DNA of 64,000 nucleotides from Sporomusaceae bacterium FL31 (lineage in GTDB: Bacteria; Bacillota; Negativicutes; DSM-1736; Dendrosporobacteraceae): the NCBI GenBank assembly GCA_003990955.1, contig BIFV01000010.1, positions 287,771 to 351,770 of the forward strand, given 5' to 3'. Shown in pieces: positions 19,349 to 28,890 of the stretch. The translations under genes were made by a program, and so were the position numbers. The notes under the pieces were generated by a model. It searched no databases. It was not told where the DNA came from and saw nothing but the letters and a program-made list of their open reading frames with translations. Position 1 is the first letter of the stretch. Each line of letters begins with the position of its first letter.

Positions 19349-19383
19349 ACTTCACAAAGCAGCGTGCTTTGTGAAGTTTTTTT
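19349..19383 (+). terminator. Terminator of the biotin operon
   Basis: ACTTCACAAAGCA (19349-19361) / TGCTTTGTGAAGT (19365-19377), a perfect 13-base stem with GCG loop followed by T7. Confidence 0.9.
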
Positions 19384-19514
19384 ATTTTCATGTACGGGCT
19401 ACTACGATTTTTTTAGACTTTGCTAGATTCGCCACATGTTAAAAATTGTTGGTGCATAATTGTATATAGTGCGGGTTGCGAATTGCAAGTAAAAAGCAGC
19501 AAGGGGTGAAACGT

Positions 19515-20957
19515 ATGTTCAGTGACTATTCCTTTTCTCCTGAATATTATGATGAGATGTTTGACGGCAGTGGAAGTGTGCGAGCTCATTATTCCGGCGT
19601 TTATTCGCGATTGTCACAGATGAATTCGCTACAATTGACGGATCGCCATCAAGCCATATGCCGGCAAATGATTAAACAGGGAATTACCTTTACGCTTTAT
19701 GGCGGTGATGCTCAGGAGATGCTTGAACGTACCATCCCTTTTGATCCTATCCCTAGGATTTTACCAGCCAGGGAATGGGAGGTTATTGAAAGCGGTGTTA
19801 TTCAACGGGTAAAAGCCATTAATTGTTTTCTGCGTGATATTTATCATGAACAGCGGATTCTAAAAGATGGTATTGTACCGCGCAGTATGATTGTCGCCAA
19901 TGATTATTTTCGGCCGGAAATGATGCATATGGATGTACCTGGCGATGTCTATGTCCCATTTTCCGGAATTGACCTGATTCGGGATGAACAAGGCAGCTAT
20001 TTTGTTTTAGAAGATAACCTGCGGACTCCTTCCGGGATATCTTATCTATACAAAAACCGGATGCTCATGCGGCAGTTGTTCCCTGAATTATTCACGCAAT
20101 ACAATATCCGCAGCTTATCCCGGGGGCTTAATCAGTTTCTAGCCGGCCTGCGGAGCCTGGCACCGGATAATAAAGCCAATCCCCGGGTGGTGCTGTTGAC
20201 ACCTGGCAGTTACAATTCGGCGTATTTTGAACATACCTTTTTAGCCAGAGAAATGGGCATTGATTTAGTCGAGGGTCAGGATCTCAAAATTATGAATCAT
20301 AAGGTCTATATCAAGACCATGCAGGGCTTGCAGCAGGTGGATGTTATCTATCGACGTATTGATGATGACTATTTAGATCCAGTGTGTTTCCGCTCTGATT
20401 CGGTGATTGGTGTACCAGGCTTAATGAGTGCTTATCGGGCAGGCAATGTAGCCATCGCTAATGCGCCAGGTACCGGTGTTGCAGACGATAAAGCCATCTA
20501 TTCGTTTGTTCCTGATATCATTCGCTATTATTTAGCCGAAAAACCTATTTTGCAAAATGTACCGACCTATCTGGTGGAAAATGCCGGACAGCGGGAATAT
20601 GTGCTGGCTAATTTGCCTAAGATGGTCGTGAAAGAGACTTCCTTGTCGGGGGGCTATGGCATGTTGATCGGACCTCATGCCGATGAACAAGAAAGAGCTG
20701 CTTTTGCTGCAAAGATTAGACAGACACCGGAACGCTATATTGCTCAACCTACTATTCGCTTATCTCGGGTTCCTTGCATTACCAATAACGGAATGGCTCC
20801 TCGTCATGTTGATCTAAGACCGTATGCGGTTATGGGAGCTGATCAAACCGTTCATGTTGTCCCTGGGGGGTTAACTCGCGTTGCCTTAAAGCATGGCTCG
20901 CTGGTTGTTAATTCCTCGCAGGGCGGTGGCAGTAAAGATACCTGGGTATTGGAATAA
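19515..20957 (+). CDS. Circularly permuted ATP-grasp protein
   Basis: 480 residues of the permuted ATP-grasp family that travels with alpha-E and transglutaminase genes. Characteristic stretches are FDPIPRILPAREWEVIE, PFSGIDLIRDEQGSYFVLED, the NLRTPSGISYLYKNR segment and the C-terminal QGGGSKDTWVLE. The ATG at 19515 follows AAGGGGTG; the frame continues upstream without a ribosome site. ATP-grasp enzymes form carboxylate-amine bonds through acyl phosphates, so peptide or amide synthesis is expected, but no product is established for this family. The gene is followed at 74 bases by the alpha-E gene. Confidence 0.88.
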   Translation: MFSDYSFSPEYYDEMFDGSGSVRAHYSGVYSRLSQMNSLQLTDRHQAICRQMIKQGITFTLYGGDAQEMLERTIPFDPIPRILPAREWEVIESGVIQRVKAINCFLRDIYHEQRILKDGIVPRSMIVANDYFRPEMMHMDVPGDVYVPFSGIDLIRDEQGSYFVLEDNLRTPSGISYLYKNRMLMRQLFPELFTQYNIRSLSRGLNQFLAGLRSLAPDNKANPRVVLLTPGSYNSAYFEHTFLAREMGIDLVEGQDLKIMNHKVYIKTMQGLQQVDVIYRRIDDDYLDPVCFRSDSVIGVPGLMSAYRAGNVAIANAPGTGVADDKAIYSFVPDIIRYYLAEKPILQNVPTYLVENAGQREYVLANLPKMVVKETSLSGGYGMLIGPHADEQERAAFAAKIRQTPERYIAQPTIRLSRVPCITNNGMAPRHVDLRPYAVMGADQTVHVVPGGLTRVALKHGSLVVNSSQGGGSKDTWVLE

Positions 20958-21031
20958 AGATCACTAAGGCGATGCTCACCTGGCATTAGTGGTTTTAAAC
21001 TAGGCTGAATTTGAGATATGGGGGAGTTACT

Positions 21032-21997
21032 ATGATGAGCCGTGTTGCCGAAACCATCTATTGGCTGGGGCGGTATATGGAGAGGATAGAAAATCATACC
21101 CGCCTGATTAATACGTGTTTTCATGATTACCATGAGTGGTCGGGTTGTGAGCTTGAACGGCAAAGGCATTGGGAGCAATTACTCACCATCCTGGGAGAAT
21201 CCCAGGGGTATGCCGAGCGAACTGATTTGAGCGGTGAACAAGGGATCTTGTTTTATTTAACGCTTGATGCCAAGCAGCCTAATTCTATTGTCAGCTGCCT
21301 AGCCAAAGCCCGGCAGAATGCCCGCTCGGTTCGTGAAAGAATTCCTGATTTCTTATGGGAATCGGTTAATGATACCTACCATTGGCTAAATGGGCAGGAT
21401 AGTGCTAGTTTCGCAGCTACAACGCCCTATTTATTTTATCAGCAGATTAAAGAGCGGACTGCACTGTTTTACGGAATTGCTGATTCGAGTATGTTAAGAC
21501 AATCCGAATGGCATATGTTCAATTGCGGCCGCTATGTAGAGCGAGCCGAAAATATGGTTAGAATATTACACATGATTGTAGATCAGTATCAGAAAATCGC
21601 GCGGAATACAGAGCCTGCGGTCAGCTATCAATTTCTGGTTACCGGCCTCAAATCGGTGGATGGCTTGGAAGGCTTTCGCAAATTTCACGCAGCAGATATG
21701 CAGTTGGCCAAGGTATTCAATTTCTTAATGGTCAATGAAGTATTTCCCCGATCAGTATTGTTTTCGCTCTTGATGCTGGAACAGCATCTTACAGTGATGA
21801 AAATGAGTGAAAAGGATTTTGAAATCAGTGCTAGTAAACCATTTCGCACAGTAAAAAAGCTGCAAGGTTGGCTGCTGGATTTTAGCGATGATCTGACAGA
21901 TACGACTCAGATGGAAGCTTTTCTGCAGAATCTATTGGTTTCCTATAATCAGTTAGGCAGGGAGTTTTCCAAGAGCTTTTTCTGCGAGGAGGTTTAG
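21032..21997 (+). CDS. Alpha-E domain protein (DUF403)
   Basis: 321 residues, almost entirely helical, with the family start MMSRVAETIYWLGRYMERIE and repeated aromatic and arginine positions (FNCGRYVERAENMVRIL). Its biochemical role is unknown; it is found almost exclusively next to permuted ATP-grasp and transglutaminase-like genes, which implies joint action. ATG 21032 follows GGGGGAG; ATG 21035 is also possible. The stop lies 5 bases before the transglutaminase gene. Confidence 0.88.
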   Translation: MMSRVAETIYWLGRYMERIENHTRLINTCFHDYHEWSGCELERQRHWEQLLTILGESQGYAERTDLSGEQGILFYLTLDAKQPNSIVSCLAKARQNARSVRERIPDFLWESVNDTYHWLNGQDSASFAATTPYLFYQQIKERTALFYGIADSSMLRQSEWHMFNCGRYVERAENMVRILHMIVDQYQKIARNTEPAVSYQFLVTGLKSVDGLEGFRKFHAADMQLAKVFNFLMVNEVFPRSVLFSLLMLEQHLTVMKMSEKDFEISASKPFRTVKKLQGWLLDFSDDLTDTTQMEAFLQNLLVSYNQLGREFSKSFFCEEV

Positions 21998-22002
21998 TTG
22001 GC

Positions 22003-22968
22003 ATGAAATTGGAGATCAATCATACTACACGTTATCGTTATATCGAAGAGGTTACTGACAGCATTAACGAAGTCCGTTTAACTCCTCGTACCAATTACCG
22101 GCAGGCCTGCTATCACCATTCAATTACGACTGAGCCATTAGCCGGCTTGTTTTCCTACGAGGATTTTTTTGGTAATCGTGTTTATTCATTCTCGGTCAGC
22201 AAGCCCCATAAACAGCTTACGATCAAGACTCACTCTATTGTGGTTACCCAGGAGCAAGACCCACAGTCTGAAAGTGGTCTGCCGTTACCTGACGAACTTG
22301 CTATTTTACGGGACTCTCGCTTTAAAAATCGTTATGCTGAATTTCTTCTGGCTACACCCTATGTTGATTTAAGTGATCAAGTGAGGCAATATGCCGGTCA
22401 AATTGCTCATATCACCAAGGTCGGCAGTGTTTATAACACCGTACGGGGCGTTACCGAACGGATTTATCAAGATTTTTCGTATCAACCGGGAACTACCAAT
22501 GTTGCAACAACTGCTAAAGACACATTGAGCTTGAAACACGGTGTGTGCCAGGATTTTGCGCATCTGATGCTGGCAATATGCCGTGCGCAGGGAATCCCAG
22601 CTCGATATATTAGTGGATATCATTTTGTTGGTGATTTACAAGGTGGGCATGCTGATTTCAAACAGGCCTCGCATGCTTGGGTTGAAGCCTTTATTCCAGG
22701 TATTGGCTGGCTGGGTTTTGATCCCACGAATAATGGAACCATGAATTGGCGTTATGTAAAATTAGGACATGGCCGGGACTATTCTGATATTGTACCGATA
22801 AAAGGAGTCTATACGGGAGCGGGTTGTTCAAAAATGGAAGTCATTGTTGATGTACGTAAGATTGAAGATGAGGCTAGTTTGTCTCAGAGTATTACGACAG
22901 CCGAAAGTAATTTACGAGCCTATGAGGGCGGCAGCATGGGAACAAAGGCGGCTGGAGCAGCGCAGTAA
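22003..22968 (+). CDS. Transglutaminase-like cysteine peptidase/transferase
   Basis: 321 residues. The N-terminal beta domain (about 1-80, HTTRYRYIEEVTDSINEVRL) is that of bacterial transglutaminase-like proteins. The core has the Cys-His-Asp triad in LKHGVCQDFAHLML, ASHAWVEAFIPG and LGFDPTNN. There is no signal peptide, so it acts in the cytoplasm. The family can cleave or form isopeptide bonds. As the third member of the ATP-grasp/alpha-E/transglutaminase cluster it may process the amide product of the first. The start follows GGAGG at 10 bases. Confidence 0.9.
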   Translation: MKLEINHTTRYRYIEEVTDSINEVRLTPRTNYRQACYHHSITTEPLAGLFSYEDFFGNRVYSFSVSKPHKQLTIKTHSIVVTQEQDPQSESGLPLPDELAILRDSRFKNRYAEFLLATPYVDLSDQVRQYAGQIAHITKVGSVYNTVRGVTERIYQDFSYQPGTTNVATTAKDTLSLKHGVCQDFAHLMLAICRAQGIPARYISGYHFVGDLQGGHADFKQASHAWVEAFIPGIGWLGFDPTNNGTMNWRYVKLGHGRDYSDIVPIKGVYTGAGCSKMEVIVDVRKIEDEASLSQSITTAESNLRAYEGGSMGTKAAGAAQ

Positions 22969-22998
22969 TTTGCTCTGGCCTATTATTACGAAAAAAAT

Positions 22999-23033
22999 GA
23001 GCCGGAAGCAATCATCATTGCTTCTGGCTCTTT
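22999..23033 (+). terminator. Terminator after the transglutaminase gene
   Basis: GAGCCGGAAGCAAT (22999-23012) / ATTGCTTCTGGCTC (23017-23030), one G-U pair, loop CATC, preceded by A7 and followed by TTT. Confidence 0.78.
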
Positions 23034-23166
23034 GGGTTATATTATAAATATGCTGTGTGGCGTTTAATAGGCAATTTATTGCAAGCAGCTTGTTATTTTT
23101 AATCAGGAAATTGGCTAAGTGGTATTGGAAAATGTTATCATAGGCTTATAAGGGGGCGGGTTTAAT

Positions 23167-23850
23167 TTGAAGATTTTATTTTGGGATATTGATGGCACGC
23201 TGATTAGAACTGCTAAGGCGGGCTTATTTGCTTTTGAGCAAGCTGTTGCTGAAATTTATTGCCGGGAAATAGATTACTCCAAGGTTGCAACCAGTGGTAT
23301 GACCGATAACCATATTGCCGCTCAGGTTATTGCAGCTATTCAGGATGGACAAGCTTCCAGTCAGGATATTAGCAAACTTACCAAGCGTTATGAGGAATTG
23401 CTGCCAGCTCATTTGGCCGAGCGAAAAGGCTTTATTTTGCCTTCAGTAAAAGAAATTCTGGCGCATCTGCAGGGCAATAAGGACTATGTTTGCCTTTTGC
23501 TGACCGGCAATAGCCGCTGTGGCTCAGAAATAAAACTCAACTTTTACGATTTGGCTCAGTATTTTAATTTTGATGCCAGTGCATTTTGCGGACATCAAAT
23601 AGAACGCAATGATATCGCGAGAACTGCGTTAAGCACAGTTGCCAAGCTCTATCCAGAGGTTACAATGGAAGATGTCTATGTCATTGGCGATACTCCTAAT
23701 GATATCAACTGTGGCAAAACAATCGGTGCAAAGACAATCGCCGTGGCAACTGGCAATTATAGCTATCATCAGCTGAGTGAGTATTCTCCCTGGTGGGCTG
23801 TAGATAAGCTGCCTACGCCTGAAGAGTTTGTGAAAAAATTGGCAGAATGA
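23167..23850 (+). CDS. HAD-superfamily phosphatase
   Basis: 227 residues with motif I WDIDGTLIRT, motif II in LLLTGNSRCG, and motif IV VIGDTPNDINCGK (the T-P-x-D pattern of small-molecule phosphatases such as phosphoglycolate phosphatases). A helical cap domain lies between about residues 15 and 85. The start is a TTG after GGGGGCGGG at 5-base spacing. It is monocistronic with its own terminator. The substrate is unknown. Confidence 0.85.
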   Translation: MKILFWDIDGTLIRTAKAGLFAFEQAVAEIYCREIDYSKVATSGMTDNHIAAQVIAAIQDGQASSQDISKLTKRYEELLPAHLAERKGFILPSVKEILAHLQGNKDYVCLLLTGNSRCGSEIKLNFYDLAQYFNFDASAFCGHQIERNDIARTALSTVAKLYPEVTMEDVYVIGDTPNDINCGKTIGAKTIAVATGNYSYHQLSEYSPWWAVDKLPTPEEFVKKLAE

Positions 23851-23860
23851 TATTAATTGA

Positions 23861-23896
23861 AAGAAGCATCCGGAGTTTATTCGGATGCTTCTTTTG
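23861..23896. terminator. Bidirectional terminator
   Basis: AAGAAGCATCCG (23861-23872) / CGGATGCTTCTT (23882-23893), perfect 12-base stem, 9-base loop, then T-rich on the right. It separates the HAD gene from the convergent radical SAM gene. Confidence 0.85.
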
Positions 23897-23898
23897 AA

Positions 23899-25623
23899 TT
23901 AGTGAAGGTTGTTGTTTGAAGCCGCCACCATACGGCTATAGTGATTGATCTTTTCAACAATCTGTTTAATGTAGCTGGACGATCCTGTCATGATATCAAT
24001 CAGGGAATGTTTCTTAAACAGCAATAAATCTGTCTTGGAACCTTGTCCAATTGCTGTTAGCATCATTAGATATTCGTCAGAAATGCCGATCGGAATGTGC
24101 AGAGCTTCAACTGCTTTATGCATGCGGCCAGTTTCAGCAAGGATGCTGTACATATCTTTTCCATTCAATGAAAAGTCGAGCTTTTTCCAGGCATGAACTG
24201 GTTTGTACATCGAGTATTCGTAGTGCATTAAATTGACGACAAAGTCATCGGCGATTTTGAATCCAAACTTCTCAGCTTGGTCAAACCAGGCTGTGCCAGG
24301 AAGAACTCCAGGTGGATTGATAATCACTGTGTCAGGAAGTGAGTCTTCGATTAAACTGATATTTGCATCAAAAACGTCTTGAAGAGTCACTCCCTCAATG
24401 ACCGGAGTTGGATAAATCATTGATAAGCCGATCTTGCAGGGTATTCCGACCTCAGCAGATGCTAATTTGATGCATTGAATGGTATCAATGATATTCTTCT
24501 TGGTGATACCTTTATTCATTACTGTGGCATTGATTGCATCGTGGCCGGTCTCACCACCCATAAATACCGCCTTAAGGCCAGATTTGATCATTAAGCAATA
24601 AGCATCATAGGTTTCTTTGGTTACTTTGCCTGCCCGGACAAACATTGAGTAGTTGACCGAGATATTATTATCCAGAATCATTTGAGCGATAGCTGTACCA
24701 TGCTTAATCGGTGTTTCGGAACTGCTAAAGCGAAAAAAAGAAATTCCCTGCAACGACATTGCGAGCATTTCCGCTTTTATTTCATTTACTGGTCTAGGCA
24801 AATAACTCATATTTTGTCTGGTGTGGGAGCAAAAGTTGCATTGATTCCAAGAGCAGCCTAATCCATCAACTAGTGTATGGAAGAGAATTTTATCTTCTAG
24901 ATCCGCCAAGGTATAATTGGGGACTGTAAATGTATTTAACTTGAATTTGCCAGATTGATCATAGTTTCCTGTGCAGATCAATCGATTCGGACTAAGTTGA
25001 GTGTGAACACTATCTAAGAAATGCTGCTTGCTGAGTGAAGTTTTGCGTAGCTGGAGTAGGGAGGCCAACATTTCTTCACCAGGGCCCATAATGATTAAAT
25101 CGAAGGCGGTTACATCAAGTACCTTTTCTCCATATACCTTTGCTTGAGGTCCCCCCGCAATTACTGTAGTTTCGGGTGCTAACTGCTTAATCTTATCTGC
25201 TAGCTGAATACTCCAAGTATAAGCATCGCCGTTCCAGACTTTAATCCCGACAACTGGGATGTTGTGTGCTTTTACTTGATTTGCGATATTGTTAATCAAC
25301 TGATCCATATAGGATTTGCGATAGAATAATGCGAGACTTTGTAACGGCCACGCCAGGATGATAAGAAGTAACGCAAGTATTTTAACTTTACTGTAGGCGA
25401 TTAGTTGTAGATTGGTAAATAATCGTAGTAGCGTTAGGCACCAATGAGGAACACCCTGTTCAGCCCCCGAGACTCTTTGCTCATCAAGGATATCAACTTG
25501 GTATCCTTTGTCTACCAGATAGGTTCGGATGATTGCTAAACTATTTTCCAAAGCCGCATCGGAAACAATTCTTTGTCTTGGTGCAAAGCTGTTTATCAAT
25601 AATAGGTCAATATCTTTTTTCAT
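23899..25623 (-). CDS. Cobalamin-type radical SAM protein of unknown substrate
   Basis: 574 residues. The N-terminal half (about 1-215) resembles B12-binding domains (DLLLINSFAPRQR, VVGIKVWNG, TVIAGGPQAKVYG, DLIIMGPGEEML) but lacks a DxHxxG cobalamin-ligand motif, and it contains a strongly hydrophobic insert (about 70-95, ILALLLIILAWPLQSLALF) that could anchor the protein in the membrane. The radical SAM core follows, with the cluster motif LGCSWNQCNFC, a C-x4-C-x2-C variant of the usual C-x3-C-x2-C. The ATG overlaps the stop of the preceding GNAT-cNMP gene (ATGA), so the two are made together. The reaction is unknown; similar enzymes methylate or rearrange unactivated carbons. Confidence 0.82.
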   Translation of the reverse strand: MKKDIDLLLINSFAPRQRIVSDAALENSLAIIRTYLVDKGYQVDILDEQRVSGAEQGVPHWCLTLLRLFTNLQLIAYSKVKILALLLIILAWPLQSLALFYRKSYMDQLINNIANQVKAHNIPVVGIKVWNGDAYTWSIQLADKIKQLAPETTVIAGGPQAKVYGEKVLDVTAFDLIIMGPGEEMLASLLQLRKTSLSKQHFLDSVHTQLSPNRLICTGNYDQSGKFKLNTFTVPNYTLADLEDKILFHTLVDGLGCSWNQCNFCSHTRQNMSYLPRPVNEIKAEMLAMSLQGISFFRFSSSETPIKHGTAIAQMILDNNISVNYSMFVRAGKVTKETYDAYCLMIKSGLKAVFMGGETGHDAINATVMNKGITKKNIIDTIQCIKLASAEVGIPCKIGLSMIYPTPVIEGVTLQDVFDANISLIEDSLPDTVIINPPGVLPGTAWFDQAEKFGFKIADDFVVNLMHYEYSMYKPVHAWKKLDFSLNGKDMYSILAETGRMHKAVEALHIPIGISDEYLMMLTAIGQGSKTDLLLFKKHSLIDIMTGSSSYIKQIVEKINHYSRMVAASNNNLH

Positions 25624-26768
25624 ATTGATTCCTCCATAAAATTAGGAGAATTTTGGTATTGATGTGACAATTCTGCTTTTTCAGCGTTATCAATACCATT
25701 GATAATTTTGGCTGCAGTAGTAGGATGAAGCTGTTTGTATTTATCAAATGCTTGACGTGGAATTATGAATACTTCAGATAATTTTAATGCAGTGATTTGC
25801 TGTGAGCTCGGTTTTTGATAAACTAAACCATTACCAAAATATTGGCCAGGTTGTAACAATTTAGCTTCTTTTCTTGATTCTGCCACAATTGAACCTGATA
25901 GTAAGAAGTAAACTCCATTACTAACTTCGTTGAAGCTTAGGAGGCAATCACCTTTTGTGCACGAGAATATTGCTCCAAGTTTGAAAAAAGATAGACGTTC
26001 TTTTTCAGTTAATTTACTTAGTAAGTTAATATCAGTTTGCGTTGTCCCGTCAAAGGTGGTTTGCAGGTGTGTCCATAAATCTTCTTTACGAACAAGTTGA
26101 GTATTGATATAGTGTTTTGTGTCGGGGAAGACTTGCCTAAAAGATTCATTTACTATAGATTTGTGTGGTTTTTTGTCTATAAGACGATATAGAGGTGAAT
26201 GAACTGCCTTAAGATAATCGAGATCATCTAATATGATTACGAATGGGATAAGAAGACCATGACCAGGTTCACTAAAATTAGTAGTAAATCGACGATATCC
26301 AATTCGTTCATACATAGGAATTAAATGAGGATTACTCCCACTAAATGAAACAATAATATTATTTTGTTGAAAAATTTTAAAATGTTCAGCGATAAGCTGA
26401 TACATTACCGTTGAACCTCGATAGGCTGGCGCAATAGCAACTTTGGTCGAAAAGCCTATTTCTGAATTAATTCCAAGCATGTCTTTAAACTTCTGTAAAG
26501 CGAATATGTTTGAAAGCCATTTAGGAAAGTCATCTGGCTTGGCAATTGTGATTCGAGATGTACCAACTATTTCTGATTCGCACTCGGCATACAGGAGAAT
26601 GCTTTTTTCATCGAGGTCATCACGCATTTGTTTATTTTGGTGATCTACAGGGCATTGCTTTGACATTTCTTCAACGAAAATATTATAGCGAAATTGGTAA
26701 ATACGTTCTTTTTCCCAGGTTTCAGTGGCAATTCGGATTTGGATTGAATTGGCTTGCTCATTGTTCAT
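25620..26768 (-). CDS. GNAT acyltransferase-cyclic-nucleotide-binding-fold fusion
   Basis: 382 residues. The N-terminal domain (about 10-190) resembles the N-acyl amino acid/autoinducer synthase branch of GNAT folds: FRYNIFVEEM, an acidic DDLDEKS stretch, IVGTSRITI, and the acyl-CoA loop VAIAPAYRGSTVMYQL. A linker leads to a Crp-like cNMP-fold domain (about 240-355, VYFLLSGSIVAE, LQPGQYFGNGL). In that domain the phosphate-binding cassette is altered: the Glu of FGE is Asn and the Arg of the R-x-A motif is absent, so cyclic nucleotides may not be its ligand. The gene is co-translated with the downstream radical SAM gene. It probably makes an acylated small molecule, which is inferred. Confidence 0.82.
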   Translation of the reverse strand: MNNEQANSIQIRIATETWEKERIYQFRYNIFVEEMSKQCPVDHQNKQMRDDLDEKSILLYAECESEIVGTSRITIAKPDDFPKWLSNIFALQKFKDMLGINSEIGFSTKVAIAPAYRGSTVMYQLIAEHFKIFQQNNIIVSFSGSNPHLIPMYERIGYRRFTTNFSEPGHGLLIPFVIILDDLDYLKAVHSPLYRLIDKKPHKSIVNESFRQVFPDTKHYINTQLVRKEDLWTHLQTTFDGTTQTDINLLSKLTEKERLSFFKLGAIFSCTKGDCLLSFNEVSNGVYFLLSGSIVAESRKEAKLLQPGQYFGNGLVYQKPSSQQITALKLSEVFIIPRQAFDKYKQLHPTTAAKIINGIDNAEKAELSHQYQNSPNFMEESI

Positions 26769-26933
26769 AATAACTAATCCCCCTAATTTTTATTTTGGAT
26801 TTTTTGATGGCTGGTTAATGTGTCATCCTATCGCACCTCCTAATAAGACACCTCTTCTCATATGTGAAACGTTCTTCCTATGAAAAATATCAAAACATGC
26901 AATAATTTGTCGGAAGATTTCTATAAAAAGGCA

Positions 26934-26967
26934 AAAAAAAAGTGCACTCTGAATGAGTGCACTTTTA
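26934..26967. terminator. Bidirectional terminator
   Basis: AGTGCACTC (26941-26949) / GAGTGCACT (26955-26963), loop TGAAT, flanked by A8 and T4. It lies upstream of the GNAT-cNMP gene; together with the next hairpin it isolates that gene from the histidine-kinase transcript. Confidence 0.75.
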
Positions 26968-26977
26968 AAAAGTTTAA

Positions 26978-27026
26978 TTAAATAAAATTACCGCCTGATA
27001 TAGAATGGATCTATTTTAGGCGGTAA
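26978..27026 (-). terminator. Terminator of the histidine-kinase gene
   Basis: TTACCGCCT (26988-26996) and AGGCGGTAA (27018-27026) with an inner TAGA/TCTA pairing; on the minus strand the stem is followed by TTTTATTT. It lies 30 bases downstream of the kinase stop. Confidence 0.72.
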
Positions 27027-27055
27027 GCAAATGTAGAAAAATTATAGAATTTACA

Positions 27056-28732
27056 CTAGTTTGAATCTGCTTTTTTATCAAATTTCTTAAAGTGAATCAA
27101 GAATGTTGTTCCATTAGAACTAGAGTTTACTTGAATTTTGGCTTGATGCCTGTTAGCAATTCGATAACATATGGCTAACCCTAAACCTGTTCCAGTATCT
27201 TTAGTTGTTAAAAATGGTTTGCCGATATTTTCTAAAATATGGGGTGGTATTCCTATGCCTTCATCTTGAATTGATAGTACGACACCATCATTTTCACTAT
27301 GAGTATAGATTCTGAGTATTCCTCCGATCCTCATAGCTTCTAATCCATTGCGGGACAAATTAAGTATAAGCTGTCGAATTTCTTTCTCATCCAAGTATAG
27401 ATCGCCCGTATGTTGTAAATAAAGTTCTACATCTTTATTGGCAGCATTTGCATCGGCTTTGATAAGTGGATAGAGTGCCTCTATGACATTATTTAAATAG
27501 GTAGGCTTCAAATCAATGATTCGGTGCTGGCTAAGTGATAAATATTCTTTTATAATCAGGTTAGTTCTATCAAGTTCTTCAATCATAAGGCCAAACTGAT
27601 TCTTATAACTAATAAATTCATGCTTATTTGCAAAGTATTGAATATATCCTCGAACTGTTGTCATAGGATTTCTAATTTCATGAGCGACGCTTGCTGCCAT
27701 TTGTCCTACGGCATTTAATCTATCCAGGCGCGATACGTCCAGTTCGAGATTTTTTCGGCTCGTAATATCGCGGACGATGCAATCAAATCCTACACATTCT
27801 CCAGAATCATTTGTTAATGGAACTGATTTTTGTTCGATCCAGATTATTGATTTATCTTTCTTCACTAAGCGTAACGTGATTAGTTGGTCAATATATGCAG
27901 GATCGCGGATAAACATCTTTAGTATGGGACGATCTTTTGGGAAAATAAGAGACAGGATCAGTTTCTTTGATTTATAAAAATCTTCTGGATAATATCCTGT
28001 CAATTTAGAAATCGATGGGCTAATATATTCAAATCCTTTTGTAGGAGTAATTTTATAACGATATATTACGTCTGAAGCATTCTCAGCAAGCAAGCGATAA
28101 TACTGCTCCTTAATCACCAAGTCGTTGCGGGTTTTCTCAAAATAGACAATTAATGTACCTACTGCTACTAAAAAGCGAAAAATAGAATCTATTATAAAAC
28201 CCCAAGGGGCAAACCATTCTACCGTGATAAGAAATGGCAGATCCAGTAGATGCAAGCCTAATATTATAAAAGAAATTCCCGTAATATATTTTCCTAATCC
28301 ATGGACATCAAGGCTTCTAATAAATAAAAGCCCATTTTTACAATATACAAATGCTAAATAAAGGCACACTGGAAAAACAGTCAGAAAAAATGATATATTT
28401 AGTGAAATCAAGAAAATAGTTAGTAAAAACGTAAACAGCGATCCTAAATGCCAGTATTTTTTGAGCGGTTTCTCAACAAAAATACTAGTAGCAATAAGCA
28501 TCATTAGACTACCCCAGATAACAGTAAAGATATATAATATCATAGGGAGGCCTGTAACAGTATGTAAAGGAGTATCAAGAAATACAAATCTAATAAGGTA
28601 TAAGGCCCAACTAAATGCCCAGAGTCCTATATAGAGTTGACGGTATTGAATATACAAATAGCAATATATTAAAAAGACAGCAAAACTGGCCGCTAATGGA
28701 TAAAGTATTGATAGCTCAGAGACACTCATCAT
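27056..28732 (-). CDS. Membrane sensor histidine kinase with PAS domain
   Basis: 558 residues. About seven or eight N-terminal membrane helices (1-220) form the sensor, followed by a PAS domain (about 235-345, NASDVIYRYK then YISPSISKLTGYYPEDFY), a HisKA domain with the phosphoacceptor in SVAHEIRNPMTTV, and a HATPase_c domain (DEGIGIPP and TGTGLGLAICYR). The ATG at 28732 follows AAGGTG at short spacing; the frame runs upstream without a ribosome site. No response regulator is adjacent. The HEIRNP box and architecture are those of KinA-E-type orphan kinases of spore-formers, so a link to Spo0A/Spo0F is possible but unproven. Confidence 0.87.
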   Translation of the reverse strand: MMSVSELSILYPLAASFAVFLIYCYLYIQYRQLYIGLWAFSWALYLIRFVFLDTPLHTVTGLPMILYIFTVIWGSLMMLIATSIFVEKPLKKYWHLGSLFTFLLTIFLISLNISFFLTVFPVCLYLAFVYCKNGLLFIRSLDVHGLGKYITGISFIILGLHLLDLPFLITVEWFAPWGFIIDSIFRFLVAVGTLIVYFEKTRNDLVIKEQYYRLLAENASDVIYRYKITPTKGFEYISPSISKLTGYYPEDFYKSKKLILSLIFPKDRPILKMFIRDPAYIDQLITLRLVKKDKSIIWIEQKSVPLTNDSGECVGFDCIVRDITSRKNLELDVSRLDRLNAVGQMAASVAHEIRNPMTTVRGYIQYFANKHEFISYKNQFGLMIEELDRTNLIIKEYLSLSQHRIIDLKPTYLNNVIEALYPLIKADANAANKDVELYLQHTGDLYLDEKEIRQLILNLSRNGLEAMRIGGILRIYTHSENDGVVLSIQDEGIGIPPHILENIGKPFLTTKDTGTGLGLAICYRIANRHQAKIQVNSSSNGTTFLIHFKKFDKKADSN

Positions 28733-28890
28733 TATCACCTTTTCCGATAAACTTAGAAGCCTTACCAAATACCTGTGCTATAATTACTATATAACATTTA
28801 ATTCCATAAATTTGAAGTCTTTCCTGCTAAAGTTTGGAATATATGTAGAAATGTGACATAACTGTGTTCAAATTCAATTATAAATAACCA

